Assembly: GCA_016647705.1 (NCBI GenBank)
Contig: CM028332.1
Coordinates: 29,021,300-29,085,299, forward strand
DNA from: Eucommia ulmoides
Lineage: Eukaryota; Streptophyta; Magnoliopsida; Garryales; Eucommiaceae
Reading direction: 5' to 3'
Length of the DNA stretch: 64,000 nt
This document shows, one piece after another, positions 31,472 through 43,062 of this stretch. The position numbers and the translations under genes are program-made. Below the pieces are notes generated by a model. It was not told the origin of the DNA. It did no database searches and was given only the letters and a program-made list of their open reading frames with translations. How positions within the stretch are numbered: the stretch's first letter is position 1; each line of letters begins with the position of its first letter.

Positions 31472-33184
31472 ATATATAACCACACTCCCCTTAAATATGA
31501 GGACATATTTTTTGTTCATATTTAAGATCCTAATGCAATGAATATCAAACATATTTTAAGATATAAAAATATCACACTTTCTCCCCCTTATTCAAAACAC
31601 ATCTCTCCCCCCTTTATAAAAATTATAAATAAGTTTTGAAAACATCAAATTCTCCCCCACCTTCATCATATCAAAAAGTGGACAAGTGTGAATCAAAACA
31701 TCTAAACGTACTTTATTCTAGGTATACATCATTCTGCCTAGCCATTCCTAAACCTAGAATAATTTTCAAAAATTAATCTTCCACTAAATATTTTGTAAAT
31801 ATATTTGCCCTTGATAATGTGTTGTGAAAATTAAGATTTATAAAAACAAATAAAGATATTTCTTACGAATAATCACTAATCAACCATTAAGTTCAAAAAG
31901 AAATTATTTTCACAAATTTTAATATATAAAGAATTTAGATGAAATTTAATTCAATCACCTAACAAGATAATTCAAAAACATTTTTTTATGGATCACTTTG
32001 AGGCAATTAATGAGATTAACATTAACTAGATTCAAAATAAGCTAGTCATACAATACGATAAAATCCAAAAGTTATCAAAACACCTAATTAATATTACAAA
32101 TCAGATTGTATAGGACTTGTCCTTAAATGTTAGAAACCAAAAGAAGAGAACTACTAGACGGACAATAAGAGGAAATTAGAGCCATGAAAGAGTTACTAGG
32201 ACTCAGGAGAACCTGGATGTGGAGGAGGATAATATGAGCTTTGATGGTTTTATAAAACCATGAGGTGGATAGAAAGATTGATGATTCTAAAGCATGCTAT
32301 GATTCTGTTTTATTGAAGTCGATACATTTTCTACTTGATGTCAAATCATAAAGTCTCCAATCTACTACTTTATTGCATCATTGAAAATAATCAAATTGAA
32401 CCTGTAACTGATTGAGGCTTTGATAAATACCGTCTAAATCTCCTGGTTCATTTCTACCATCTTTTATTTTCACAACTTCTTCTTCTCCATTACCTCTTCT
32501 CTTACGATCCATCGATTTCTCACAGACTCATACTCCATGGAACGAATTGTGTTCAAATTAAATAAATAAACAAATTGTGTTCAAATTAAGTAAATAAGTA
32601 TTTCTCATGTAATAGATTTTATAATCCTTATCAAGGGAAACTAGGAAAGTTTGGAGAATGTAAGATACAACATCACCATATGGTAAAACACAAGATTCAA
32701 TATTCAATTGACACTGCATGTGTTCTATAGCAAGCGATGGAAGATCAATCTTAGTCCTATTTATAATATATGCAGTATGAATGTATCATAGTCGGTTACT
32801 ATGGAATGGTGACTACCGCGAGGAACAAGACACTGAGTAATGACAGAATGATTGTATGGTTTTTAAGATTTAGAAATGTGACTTTAAAATTAATGATACC
32901 CAATTCTTGACGAGCTTGATCAAGATTTTTTTTTTTTTTTTTTTAAGTCAAGTGAGTGTGTTTCAGGGAAGAATGTTCTTCTTTTAATTCAAGTATGAAG
33001 CAAACTCACCCAAACACATATAAATATTTATACTATTCACGCACGAACAAATTCTAAGCTCAACTATATGAAAATTAATACATAATATATTCACCTAGTG
33101 ACTAAAACAACATCTACATTTTATCATAAATTCCTCCCACTACAATCTTTTAAACTTGGACAAAATATCAATGCCTCTGGATAA

Positions 33185-33337
33185 TTATTTTTCAAAATGG
33201 ACGGGCCTAATACAAACCACTTTTCTTTTGCTTAAGTCATTTTGAAACCTGGTTTGGTTTTCCAAACTCAAGAACTTTTCATTATCAAAATCCATTCTTT
33301 GAGCTCCTCTTCTTTTAGACTTATGACTTGGAGCCAT
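33185..33337 (-). pseudogene. Small ORF resembling the start of a plant transposon protein
   Basis: Minus-strand ATG at 33,337, 50 codons: MAPSHKSKRRGAQRMDFDNE, then FLSLENQTRFQNDLSKRKVV, then a stop, after which the same frame continues LSRGIDILSKFKRL. A basic N-terminus, then F(L/V)S-E-Q-RF, then an RPVHFE-type block recalls the putative plant transposon proteins of LTR elements (PF20167-like), but I am working from memory. It lies within the Copia-3 interior and may belong to a separate insertion. Confidence 0.35.
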
Positions 33338-33900
33338 TTTATAATAAATAGCACAACCGAAGAGTCCCTAAAGATGAGATCTTAACCAATTAGGATGAAA
33401 TCACCAACACACCAACACCAATCTAACATACCCAAGAGAGAAACTTGAAAAGAACTAGAAATGGATGTAAATCTTACTAAAAGTGAGAGATTTAGAAAGA
33501 AGAATCGTGAAATTAGAGAACCAAACCCTTTGCCTTGAAATCACACTTCACCATTCACAAATCAAGTAGATATAGCCATTCTATGGAGGGATATTTGATT
33601 TTGGATGAAGGTGAAGAGTTTTGGAGGAATGAATCTCGGAGATAGTGAGAAATGAACCGAACAAATGAGAGAATGCCCTAGATTCCTGAACATATATTGT
33701 TGGTAAATGGTCGACTGGTATATATGGCGATCAACTGGTCTTTTTAAAAATTCTGCCATAAGATCCTTCCATACTTTGTAGTCGACTGGTCAAGTTGGCG
33801 GTCGACCAGTTATGCTTAATTCTGATCGTTTTGTTAATTTTTAACCTCATTCATTTCTCAAGTAATCCACATAATATTCTAATTAGCATACCACATAAAC

Positions 33901-35241
33901 TACTAAATTCTAGCTAAGCTTAAAATATAATAGCATTAATTAGTAAAATAATGTGATGCATCGTCTCCCTTACAAAATTTATATACTTCAATTTAAGAAA
34001 ATTCGACATACATTTTTCATCCTTAGGCGACACTGGTGTATATACCTTATTTTTATGATCAATGCAGGTCTCGGTCTCCTTTGTAACAATTGTTTGAGTT
34101 GTTTTGACATTCTGAGAGATAGCTAATTGATTTACCTTGATTATGTCTTCGTTTCGTTTAGGCATCTCTAATTTACCTTCAGTAATTTCTTTGCCCATCT
34201 ATGTTACCTATGATAGATCAGGCTGTTTCCATCCACAATGATTTTATACACTAATTTCTTCTAACTTTAAGGTTTTACTAATTTTTTTTTTATGATAATC
34301 ATTATTTTTCCTGGCATACTGAATCCATGGATGTTGGAAATCATCCATTTTATGCCATGGTACATTGCTTCCATTCATTCTCCTTGGCCCAATGAACCTT
34401 GCATTTTTACCCACATGAAACATTTTTTATTTCATGGTATCCAATTGGATAACCATGCAATTGATAACACAATTTCTCAATTGACCATATTTTTCACAAT
34501 AATAGCATCTAAAAACATTTAAGTGCTTCATAGAAAACTTATCAGAACTAGTCCTCCGTGCAGGTGTATGATACTGATAATGATGATGTGATGTTGTTTT
34601 AGAGTCTATTGGTTTATTAAAACTTTAAGTTTCTCAGATTATTAAAATTTTCAACATTCTCCTTAAGCTCATTTTGAGTATGTTCAAGCGTGTGTTCCAT
34701 TACGCCAATATTCACTTGAAGACCAAAATTTTTCTTATTGATAAATTCAAGATCATTCTTCAATCGATAATTATTTTTAGCTGAGTGAATTTTAAACGTG
34801 CTCTATTGAGTTCACACCTTGAATTTTTCAATTCAATATTTAAAACTTCATTTAATTTTTCAAGATCTCTAAAATTCAAGATTCCTTATTGAAGATTAGA
34901 AACATTATTTTTTAGAAAAACAAATGTTTTTCTTCAAGAGATTCAACATTATCGAGCAAGTTGTTTATTTTGAAAATAACATTTGAAAAATTCTCAGTTT
35001 TAAAATATTTATCTAAATCCTTCTTTTGCAAGATAAATAGTACCAAACTTTATATTTTCAAGAATCGCAATTTTTGGGAAAGTTTTAAATTTTCTCTAGA
35101 AAGAAGCCTAGTAAAAATAATAAGCTTCACAATAACTTTAATACCAGCCTTATCATCATTATTTTTATCATTTCCACTTACAAAGAACTGATTCTCCGAA
35201 TATGTAGGAGACATATAACCATTATTTACTATGCAATCCAT
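33901..35241 (-). pseudogene. Copia-3 gag, decayed
   Basis: Near 34,480-34,515 the minus strand encodes RCYYCEKYGQLRNC, a copia-type zinc knuckle (CYYCGKYGH) with the His replaced by Gln, followed in other frames by ARFIGPRRMN and DDFQHPWIQYARKNN, an order I associate with SIRE-like gag. Upstream (34,600-34,960) are coiled-coil-like fragments (LNIELKNSRCELNRARLKF). The piece starts at 35,241 only 43 bases from the primer site, so the gag N-terminus has probably been deleted. Confidence 0.55.
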
Positions 35242-35283
35242 GTGATCGTGTTAGCTAGGATGTGAAACCTATTCAACTAAACC

Positions 35284-35297
35284 AACTCTGATACCAA
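35284..35297 (-). other. Primer-binding site of Copia-3
   Basis: AACTCTGATACCA on plus is TGGTATCAGAGTT on minus, matching the initiator tRNA-Met site at 11-12 positions. Confidence 0.75.
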
Positions 35298-35298
35298 T

Positions 35299-35690
35299 TA
35301 TTGGCCCACATATCTACCTAGTAGGGATGAGTTGGATAGTTAAAAAATTTAAACAAATACCAATAAATCAAATTACCAATTTTCCTAACCAGTTTTTTTT
35401 CTTAAGTTTAAGGGAAAACGTACTTATCTAAATACGCAACCAAAAAAAAATGATGGAGAAATTTGTCACACAAATTTATCTTGATTTGGCAAGCTACACT
35501 TACATACGTTCAGTCCTCTAAGGTCCCATAGGATTTCTCTATCTACTAACTCTTGATCTCTTTCCCATGTAAAAACCAAACATTTACAATCTTTTTCATA
35601 TGCTCAAGATTAACCTAATTCTTTTACAGGCTCAGAATTAACCTATCATTTTTCCAGGCTAAATATTAACCCCTAATCAAGCAAGGTCCC
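35299..35690 (-). repeat. 5' LTR of Copia-3, truncated
   Basis: Starts TATTGGCCCACATATC (canonical TGTTGG) and matches 29,419-29,810 of the 3' LTR. It stops abruptly at GCAAGGTCCC, where Copia-4 begins in the opposite orientation. Confidence 0.75.
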
Positions 35691-37090
35691 TATTGATCCT
35701 AAGATTTTGATGGTCAATTAAATATTGATGTTTTTGGTGGAACTAATGAGTTTATTGAGTGTTTCAGTGATACAGTTTCATTGACGATTGAATCATGAAG
35801 AAATTGTTGAAGATAATTATGGATGCAAGAGACTAACAAAAAGAAGAGAATTAAGAAATTAAAGATTTTGAAGAACCTAGGGGAAAACAACTCAGGTTAA
35901 TTATTTACTCTTAATGTATCCCGATTAGGATCACACATGACACAAAAATAATTTTAATGATTATGTGTGTTTTTTATGGGATCCTAATTAATTAAACATA
36001 ATTGTTCCTATATGAAATTGAAGAAGAAATAATTAAATATTAAAATTGGATTAAGGAGTAAGTTAACCGAGAAAAGAAATCGGTTAAAGGGGCAAAAACG
36101 TTGAAGAGTTGAATTGAAATAAATCAAGGAAGAAGAGTTTCAGCAGGATCAGTTGATCTGCCTAAAAGGATCAGTCAACCGATGAGAAAGTACTGGGGAT
36201 TGTGCAATCCCTGAATCATTAGGTCGACTTGTGAAGTATGATCGGTCGACCTATGGAAAATAGATGAATTCTCTGAATCATTCGGTCGACAGCTAGGTCG
36301 ACTTATGGTCAAAAGTGAAACTCTCTGTATCGTTAGGTTGACCTACCATAGATGAATTTTGGCCTGGGAAACTCTCTGTATCTTTCAGTTGACAGACCGT
36401 GAATTACCGATCGACCGATGGGCATAAAACATTTGGCTTGGGCTACAACCTGAATCGGGCGGTTGACTTATGGACATTGGTCGGTCAACCGATAGTCTGT
36501 TTCAGGTTTAGAGGATTTCGAGGATTCTAATCAAACAGTAGCCGTTACTAACCATTTATGATTAAGATATGAGAGATATCTTAGGGATATGATAGTATTA
36601 AAGATATATCATTGATATTTTTTCATCTCTATAGATATGGTTCATATATTTGGTTATTTCTCAAATTGGTTCATATAATTCTTTTTATTCTATCTAATTA
36701 AGTTTGAGAAAATATTTAAGGGTCTAAATTGAATATTTTAAAAGATATTATTAAGTGAAATAAACCAAGATTAAGTCATAATGATATATTAGGTCTATAG
36801 GTGCAATTAGTTATCATGATAAGTGGGAACTACCCATTGAAAGACTTGTTTTAATTCCCTTTATATAGACCTGTGTTTTCAAGATTAAAATAATCCCAAT
36901 CAATCAAATTTCAAGAGCTATTTAGTTCCTGAGCTTTCTGAGAGTCATCATTATAAAATCATACTAAGTGTATTGTGAGATCATTCTTGATATTTGTTCT
37001 TGAGAAAATTTGTTGTGGATTATTGCTACTACCGATATGAAGTTTCATTGCTATTCTGTCTATATTCATTCGGTGGATTTCTGGTGAGAT
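35691..37090 (+). repeat. 5' LTR of Copia-4, truncated
   Basis: Starts TATTGATCCTAAG (canonical TGTTGATCC) and matches 41,778-43,062 plus about 30 further bases to CGGTGGATTTCTGGTGAGAT. The complete LTR of the family continues about 800 bases more; here sequence jumps directly into the middle of gag, so a deletion removed the LTR end, primer site and gag start. It includes about 110 bp (35,841-35,950) that the 3' LTR lacks. Confidence 0.78.
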
Positions 37091-38090
37091 GTAGGACAAG
37101 TTACAAGTGACCCATGAAGGAACAAGTCAAGTGAAGCAGTCGAAAATCAATACCCTAACCCACCAATTTGAATTGTTTAGAATGGGAGAAAGATAATCGA
37201 TCCAAGAGATGTCCACTCAATTCAACAACATCTGCAATTATTTAAGCTAACTCGGAAAGCCATACTCCATGGAGGACAAAGTTCGAAAGACCCTAAGGTT
37301 TTTAACTAAAATATGGGAGCCGAAGGTTACCACAATTTAGGAAGCTAAGAATCTTGCCAAATATGAAATTGATGATATCTTTGGTAACCTGATGACGCAT
37401 AAAACGGTAATTCGAGGATATGAGGATGACACCGAAAATAGAAAAAAGAAATCCTTGGTACTAAAGGCTCAAAAAATTGAAGAAGATTATGCTAGTGACG
37501 ATACGAGTCTTGACATTGAGCAAGAAAAAGACGTGGCACTTCTCATGCAAAATTTTAGAAAAATGACTTGATGTACATTCTGTGCGAAAATAAACTTGAA
37601 CATGAACAATGTGGAATGCTACAACTGTCACAAGACTGGTCATTTTCAAACCAATTATCCCAAACCGAAGAAGGATAAGAAAAAAGAGAAGAAAAAAAAT
37701 TAGAAGAAGAAAGGAAAAAAAAGTAAGAAGAAATCTATAAAAGCTACTTGGGATGATACCGAATCAAGTAGCTTGAAAAAGTCAGAAAGTGAAGAATCGT
37801 CCATGTTTACACTTATGGCCACTGTTGATGAGGTAACAAAATGCTCAATTTCTTGTCCTTCAAATTTTGATGAATTGTTTGATGTTTATCAAGAACTTAC
37901 TTATGATTATAAAAACTGGTGTTCAAAAATAAATGCCCTTCAAAGTACGATTAACACATTAAACAAGCAAGTAATAAACTATGAATCTGAAAACAATGAA
38001 TTGAAATCCAAGATTTTGGATTTACATTCAATTGTTCTCAAATTCACCGACGATGAAAATAACTTGAAAATGCTTTTGGGAAGTTCATGA
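37091..38090 (+). pseudogene. Copia-4 gag (N-terminus deleted)
   Basis: Fragments read HQFELFRMGE (about 37,160), GKPYSMEDKVRKTLRFL (about 37,255), EIDDIFGNLMTHKT (about 37,370), then a zinc-knuckle relic VECYNCHKTGHFQTNY at about 37,612-37,660 whose last Cys is Tyr, then Lys-rich sequence. An intact coiled-coil-like frame (37,773-38,090) follows: DELFDVYQELTYDYKNW and STINTLNKQVINYESENNEL. With the primer site and gag start gone the element cannot begin its own reverse transcription. Confidence 0.82.
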
Positions 38091-38806
38091 GGTATTTTTG
38101 ATAAAACCGGTATTGGATTTCAGAAAAATCTTAAGCATAAACGTTTTCATAAATTCTTTTATGAAACTAGAGATCTTGTTAGATGTTTTAAATGTAACAT
38201 TGTGGAGCATACCACTCGTAGATATTTTGCTAAAATATCTAACTGTAGACAAGCTTAGGTTCCAAAAGAAATTAAAATTGTCCTGACTAACAAGATCAGA
38301 CCCACTTAGACTGGGTATCACTTAGGAGCTATTTGAGGTGCTCCTTAATAGGTAAGGACAAATGGTTCGTGGATAGCAGTTGTTTTCGGCACATGACGGG
38401 AGATAAAACAAAATTCACATCTTTGACACCTAAAGATGGAGGTCATGTGACATTTGGAGACAACGCAAAGAGTAAAATTATCGGTATAGGTAATATAGGT
38501 AATGATACTACTATTATTAAAGATGTGTTACTAGTTGATGGTCTTAAACATAATTTGCTTATTATAAGTCAACTATGTGACAAGGGTTATAATATTATAT
38601 TTGATCATGATAGATGTATTATTAAGAATGGACATGATATTAGTATCCTGTTAGTTGCATCACGTTTTGAGAATGTTTATACTTGTTCTTTTGATGATTT
38701 TACTTCTCAAAATTTATCCTGCTTGAATGTTTTATTTGAGAATAGTTGGTTATGGCATAGGAGACTTGGGCATGCAAGTATGGAATTGATTTATAATTTA
38801 TCTTAG
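38091..38806 (+). pseudogene. Copia-4 protease and GAG-pre-integrase
   Basis: Frame at 38,333-38,806: KWFVDSSCFRHMTGDKTKF, KDGGHVTFGDNAKSKIIG, then VDGLKHNLLIISQLCDKGYN and WLWHRRLGHASMELI. The protease active-site triplet Asp-Ser-Gly is Asp-Ser-Ser here, and the neighbouring CSRHMTG is CFRHMTG. A normal-looking GAG-pre-integrase and the first zinc-finger His residues follow. The frame closes at a stop (38,804). Confidence 0.88.
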
Positions 38807-39461
38807 ATGAGTCTCGTACGTGGCCTACCTGTTCTATAATTTGTGAAAGATAAAGTATGTAATGCATGTCAGTTTTGCAAGTAGTCAAGATCATCATTTA
38901 AAAAATAAAATGCACACGTCTACGTCTAGATGTCTTGAATTATTGCATCTTGATTTATCTGATCCAAATTTTGTTACTAGTTTTGGAGGTAAATTCTATA
39001 TTTTTGTGATAGTTGATGACTATTCTAGATTTACCTGGGTATTCTTTCTGGTTAAGAAAAGTGAAGTTGCTTCTGTGTTTTCTAAATTTTGTAAACGTGT
39101 TCAAAATGAGAAGCAATACTCTATTATTAATATTCGTAGTGACAGAGGGAGAGAATTTAAAAATGATGATGTGATTAGTTATTGTGATGAGCATGGTTAT
39201 GCTCAGAACTTCTCTGTGCTGAGATCACCACAACAAAATGGTGTAGTGAAAAAGAAGAATAAGGCGCTTCAAGATATGGTCAGAACGATACTTAATGAAA
39301 ATCGTTTACCAACCTATTTCTGGGCCGAAGCAGTAAGTACAACTTGCCATGTGGTGAATCGGATATTGATTCGTAGAGGGTGTAATAAAATCCCATATGA
39401 AATCTGGAATAGTAAGATTCCTAATATATCATACTTTAAAGTATTTGGTTGTAAATTTTGA
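38807..39461 (+). pseudogene. Copia-4 integrase core
   Basis: Continues with CNACQFCK then the long frame 38,862-39,461. Catalytic Asp in LLHLDLSD and in IRSDRGREF are present, but the third residue is lost: PQQNGVVKKKN where copia elements have NGVVERKN, i.e. Glu to Lys. The rest (TILNENRLPTYFWAEAV, VNRILIRRGCNKIPYEIWN) is well preserved. An enzyme with Lys at this place should be inactive. Confidence 0.88.
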
Positions 39462-39943
39462 TTTTGAATGACAAGGATAATCTAGGTAAATTTGATGGTG
39501 AATCTGATTATGGGATTTTCCTTGGCTATGCTACTAACAGTAAGACTTATAGAGTTTATAACAAACGTACGTTAGTAGTTGAGGAGTCTATGCATGTTGT
39601 TTTTGAGGAAGTTGATCCATTTTTGTCGAGAAAGATTTTGGATGATGATGATACAGGTATTTCAAATAACCAAAACCAAGACAATAATATGACAAAGAAA
39701 TCTCAAAAAGAGGAGCTTAAGGAAGAGGATTCGACGTTACCACGAGTTATAAAGAAAGTACCTGGACACTCGGTAAAGGAAATCATTGGTAATTTTGAAA
39801 GAGGTGTAAGTACTCGTTCCTCTCTTAGAGGTATTATTAATCTTGCATTTTTATCTCAAATTGAGCCTAAGAATGTGAATGAGGCATTAATTAATGAATC
39901 TTGGATTTTCACAATGCAAGATGAAGTAGTTCAATTTGAGTGA
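39458..39943 (+). pseudogene. Copia-4 integrase C-terminal region
   Basis: Overlaps the core by a frame change. FDGESDYGIFLGYATNSKTYRVYNKRT is the usual copia block after the core, then an acidic linker and LSQIEPKNVNEALINESWI leading into reverse transcriptase. Confidence 0.85.
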
Positions 39944-40507
39944 AACAAAGTATGGTGTCTAGTTCCTAGATTGGATTTTCATTTAGTTATTGGTACAAAA
40001 TGGGTTTTTCCAAATAAAAAGAATGAATCTGGTATGGTAATTAGAAATAAAGCAAGATTAGTAGCACATGACTATAATTAAGGAGAATGAATTGATTATG
40101 ATAAAACTTATATTCCCGTGGCTAGGTTAGAAGCTATTAGAATGCTACTCGCTTTTGTATGCTCACATAATTTTAAGCTATAGCAAATGGATGTTAAGAG
40201 TGCATTTCTAAATGGCTTCCTAGTGGAAGAAGTTTATGTGGAACAATCCCCGAGATTTGAAATTGATAAATTTTTCGATCACGTATTTAAACTTTGTAAG
40301 GCTTTGTATGGGGTCAAACAAGCTCCTAGAGCTTGGTATGTGAGACTTAGCCGATATTTGATCGAAAATGGTTTTCGAAGGGGTCTTAGTGATATAATGC
40401 TATTTGTTAAGCAAACTGATTTTGATAACCTATTAGTACAAGTTTATGTTGATGATATTATTTTGGATCTACTAATGAGGATCTTTGCCAAGAGTTTGCC
40501 AAGATAA
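39944..40507 (+). pseudogene. Copia-4 reverse transcriptase
   Basis: First blocks are broken by stops (VIGTKWVFPNKKNESG, ARLVAHDYN then stop, VARLEAIRMLLAF). From 40,187 the frame is open: DVKSAFLNGFLVEEVYVEQ, CKALYGVKQAPRAWY and the active-site box VQVYVDDIIL with both Asp intact. A frameshift at about 40,470 ends it. Confidence 0.87.
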
Positions 40508-41398
40508 TGCAGGTGGAATTTGAAATGAGCATGATGGGAGAACATAATTTCTTTCTTGGGTTGCAAATTAAGCAATCCAAAGAAGGGATATTCGTAAACC
40601 AAGCTAAATACACTAAGGAGCCGCTAAAGAAATAGGCTTGGATGGTGCTAAAGAGTACAAAACTCCAATGGAAACAACAACTAAGATAGACAAAGACAAT
40701 ATGGGAAAAAACGTAAATGAAAAATTGTGTCGAGGTATGATTGGTAGCTTATTGTATTTAACTGCTAGTAGACTTGACATTATGTATAGCATTTATCTAT
40801 GTGCTAGATTTCAGTCTTGTCCTAAAGAATCGCACTTGACTGCGGTTAAGAGAATCTTTCAATATTTAAGGGGGACGTCTGACCTAGGATTATGGTATCC
40901 TAGGAGGAGTAATTTTAAGTTAATAAGTTATTTCAATTTTATTTTTCCGATTGCAAAGTTGAGCGTAAAAGCACAAGTGGGTCATGTTATTTTCTAGGAT
41001 ATGCCTTGGTTTCTTGGTCAAGCAAGAAACATAATTTGATAGCCTTATCTACTACTGAGGCTGAGTATATGGCAGCTGGTAACTGTTGCACTCAAATTTT
41101 ATATATTAAGCAACAGTTGAATGATTCTGGAATATGTATGGAGCAAGTCCCCATTTTTTGTGATAATAAAAGTGATATTTGTCTAAAGAATCCTACACAA
41201 CACTCACGAACTAAGCATATAGAGATTTGACATCATTTTTTTCGTGATCACATTCAAAAAAGGGACATTGTTATTGATTATGTTGAAACCTCCAGCCAGA
41301 TTTCTGATATTTTTACTAAACCTTTAGCGGAAGATCAGTTTATGAAAATCATTCGCGGTTTGGGTATGGCAAGGCATAATGATATTTGCTTAGAGTAG
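40508..41398 (+). pseudogene. Copia-4 RNase H and pol C-terminus
   Basis: Frames give GLQIKQSKEGIFVNQAKYTK, GSLLYLTASRLDIMYSIYLC, VKRIFQYLRGTSDLGLWYP, then 41,006-41,230 VSWSSKKHNLIALSTTEAEY and FCDNKSDICLKNPTQHSRTK, ending IFTKPLAEDQF before a stop at about 41,398. All are standard copia RNase H blocks, in three frames with stops. Confidence 0.86.
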
Positions 41399-41777
41399 TT
41401 GACATTTGTAGTTTTCCTTCCCCACTTTTTGAGATGACAAAGAGGGAGAATTTTGTGATGTTTTGTTGAATATTTATAAGGGGAAACCATAGTTGAGCTT
41501 TAATTGAGTCAGTTAATGTTTAGGATTTGTTCGCCTAAGCATTGCACAATTATAGAGGATAACAATGCTGATATGATCATGTTGCCTTATTGAATATCTA
41601 TAACTATTTTATTAATCATATTTTGTGCTTCATTGAAAATCTGATGATTATTATATTATCTTTATGATTGTGCCTTAACGAGTTAAAAAGCCCGTCCTCA
41701 GATTTAGGTAGAGTGTGGTTATATTTTATTTTGACGAAGACATCAAAGTCAATTGTCATTATAAAAAAGGGAGAGAT
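41399..41777 (+). other. Copia-4 3' untranslated region and polypurine tracts
   Basis: No coding sequence. Two purine tracts, GACAAAGAGGGAGAATTTTG (about 41,437) and AAAAAAGGGAGAGAT (41,763-41,777) directly before the 3' LTR. The duplicated tract pattern resembles SIRE-like copia elements. Confidence 0.7.
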
Positions 41778-43062
41778 TGTTAATCTTAAGATTTTGATGG
41801 TCAATTAAATATTGATGTTTTTGGTGGAACTAATGAGTTTATTGAGTATTTTAGTGATATAGTTCAATTGATGGTTGAATCATGAAGAAATTGTTGAAGA
41901 TAATTATGGATGTAAGAGACTAACAAAAATGATTTTAATGATTACGTGTGTTTTTGATAAGATCCTAATTAATAAAACATAATTGTTCCTATGTGAAATT
42001 AAAGAAATAATTAAATATTAAAATTTGATTAAGGAGTAAGTTAACCGAGAAAAGAAATCAGTTAAAAGGGAAAAAATGTTGAAGAGTTGAATTGAAATAA
42101 ATCAGGGAAAATGAGTTTTAGCAGGATTGGTCGACCTACTTAAAAGGATCGGTCAACCGATGAGAAGGTGCTAGGGATTGTGTAGTCTCTGAATCGTTAG
42201 GTCGACTTGTAGAGTATGATTAGTCAACCTGTGAAAATAGATGAATTCTCCGAATCATTAAGTCGACAACTAGGTCAAGCTTTGGCCAAAAGTGAAACTC
42301 TCTATATCGTTAGGTCGACAGACCAAAGTTGAGAGGTCGATCTACCATAGATGAATTTTGTCCTGGGAAACTCTCTGTATCTTTTGATCGACAGGTTGTA
42401 AATTACCAATCGACCGATGGGTGTGAAACTTTTGGCTTGGGCTACAACCACAATCAGGCGGTCAACTTATGGACTTTGGCTGGTTAACCAATGGTCTGTT
42501 TCAGGTTTAGAGGATTTCGAGGTTTCTGATCAAACAGTAGCCATTACTAGCCATTTATGGTTAAGATATGAGAGATATTTTAGGGATATGATAGTATTAA
42601 AGATATATCATTGAAATTTTGTCATCCCTATAGATATGGTTCATATATTTTGGTTATTTCTCAAATTGGTTCATATAATTCTTTCTATTCTATCTAATTA
42701 AGTTTGAGAAAATATTTGAGGGACTGAATTGAATATTTTAAAAGATATTATTAAGTGAAATAAATCAGGATTAAGTCATAATGATATATTGGGTCTATAG
42801 GTGCAATTAGTTATCATGATAAGTGAGAACTAGCCGTTGGAAGACTTGTTTTACTTCCCTTTATATAGACCTGCGTTTTCAAGATTAAAATAATCTCAAT
42901 CAATCAAATTTCAAGAGCTATTAAGTTCCTGAGCTTTCTGAGAGTCATCATTCTAAAATCATACTGAGTGTACTGTGAGATCATTCTTGATATTTGTTCT
43001 TGAGAAAATTTGTTGTGGATTATTACTACTACTGATCTGAAGTTTCATTGCTATTCTATCTA
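41778..43062 (+). repeat. 3' LTR of Copia-4, truncated
   Basis: Starts TGTTAATCTTAAG and matches the 5' LTR to CTATTCTATCTA, then unrelated sequence begins. It carries the array of GGTCGACC-like half sites (42,130-42,490). Confidence 0.8.

Larger units (their letters stand above)
31345..33900 (-). mobile_element. Copia-3 internal region, 3' half, decayed
   Basis: Directly after the LTR comes a polypurine tract (31,345-31,360, AATAAAAAAAGGAGAT on minus) and a second purine-rich patch near 31,575-31,680 (GGTGGGGGAGAATTT on minus), as in SIRE-type copia elements. (AT)n at 31,384-31,419 and (TAGA)n at 31,418-31,470 lie between. No pol domain survives. TCGACTGG/TCGACCAG motifs recur at 33,708-33,810. 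Confidence 0.55.

Noticed and set aside
31325-31552. Open frame with repeated Leu-Ser-Ile-Tyr
   Set aside because: Translation of the (TAGA)n and (AT)n microsatellite; no start context or family.
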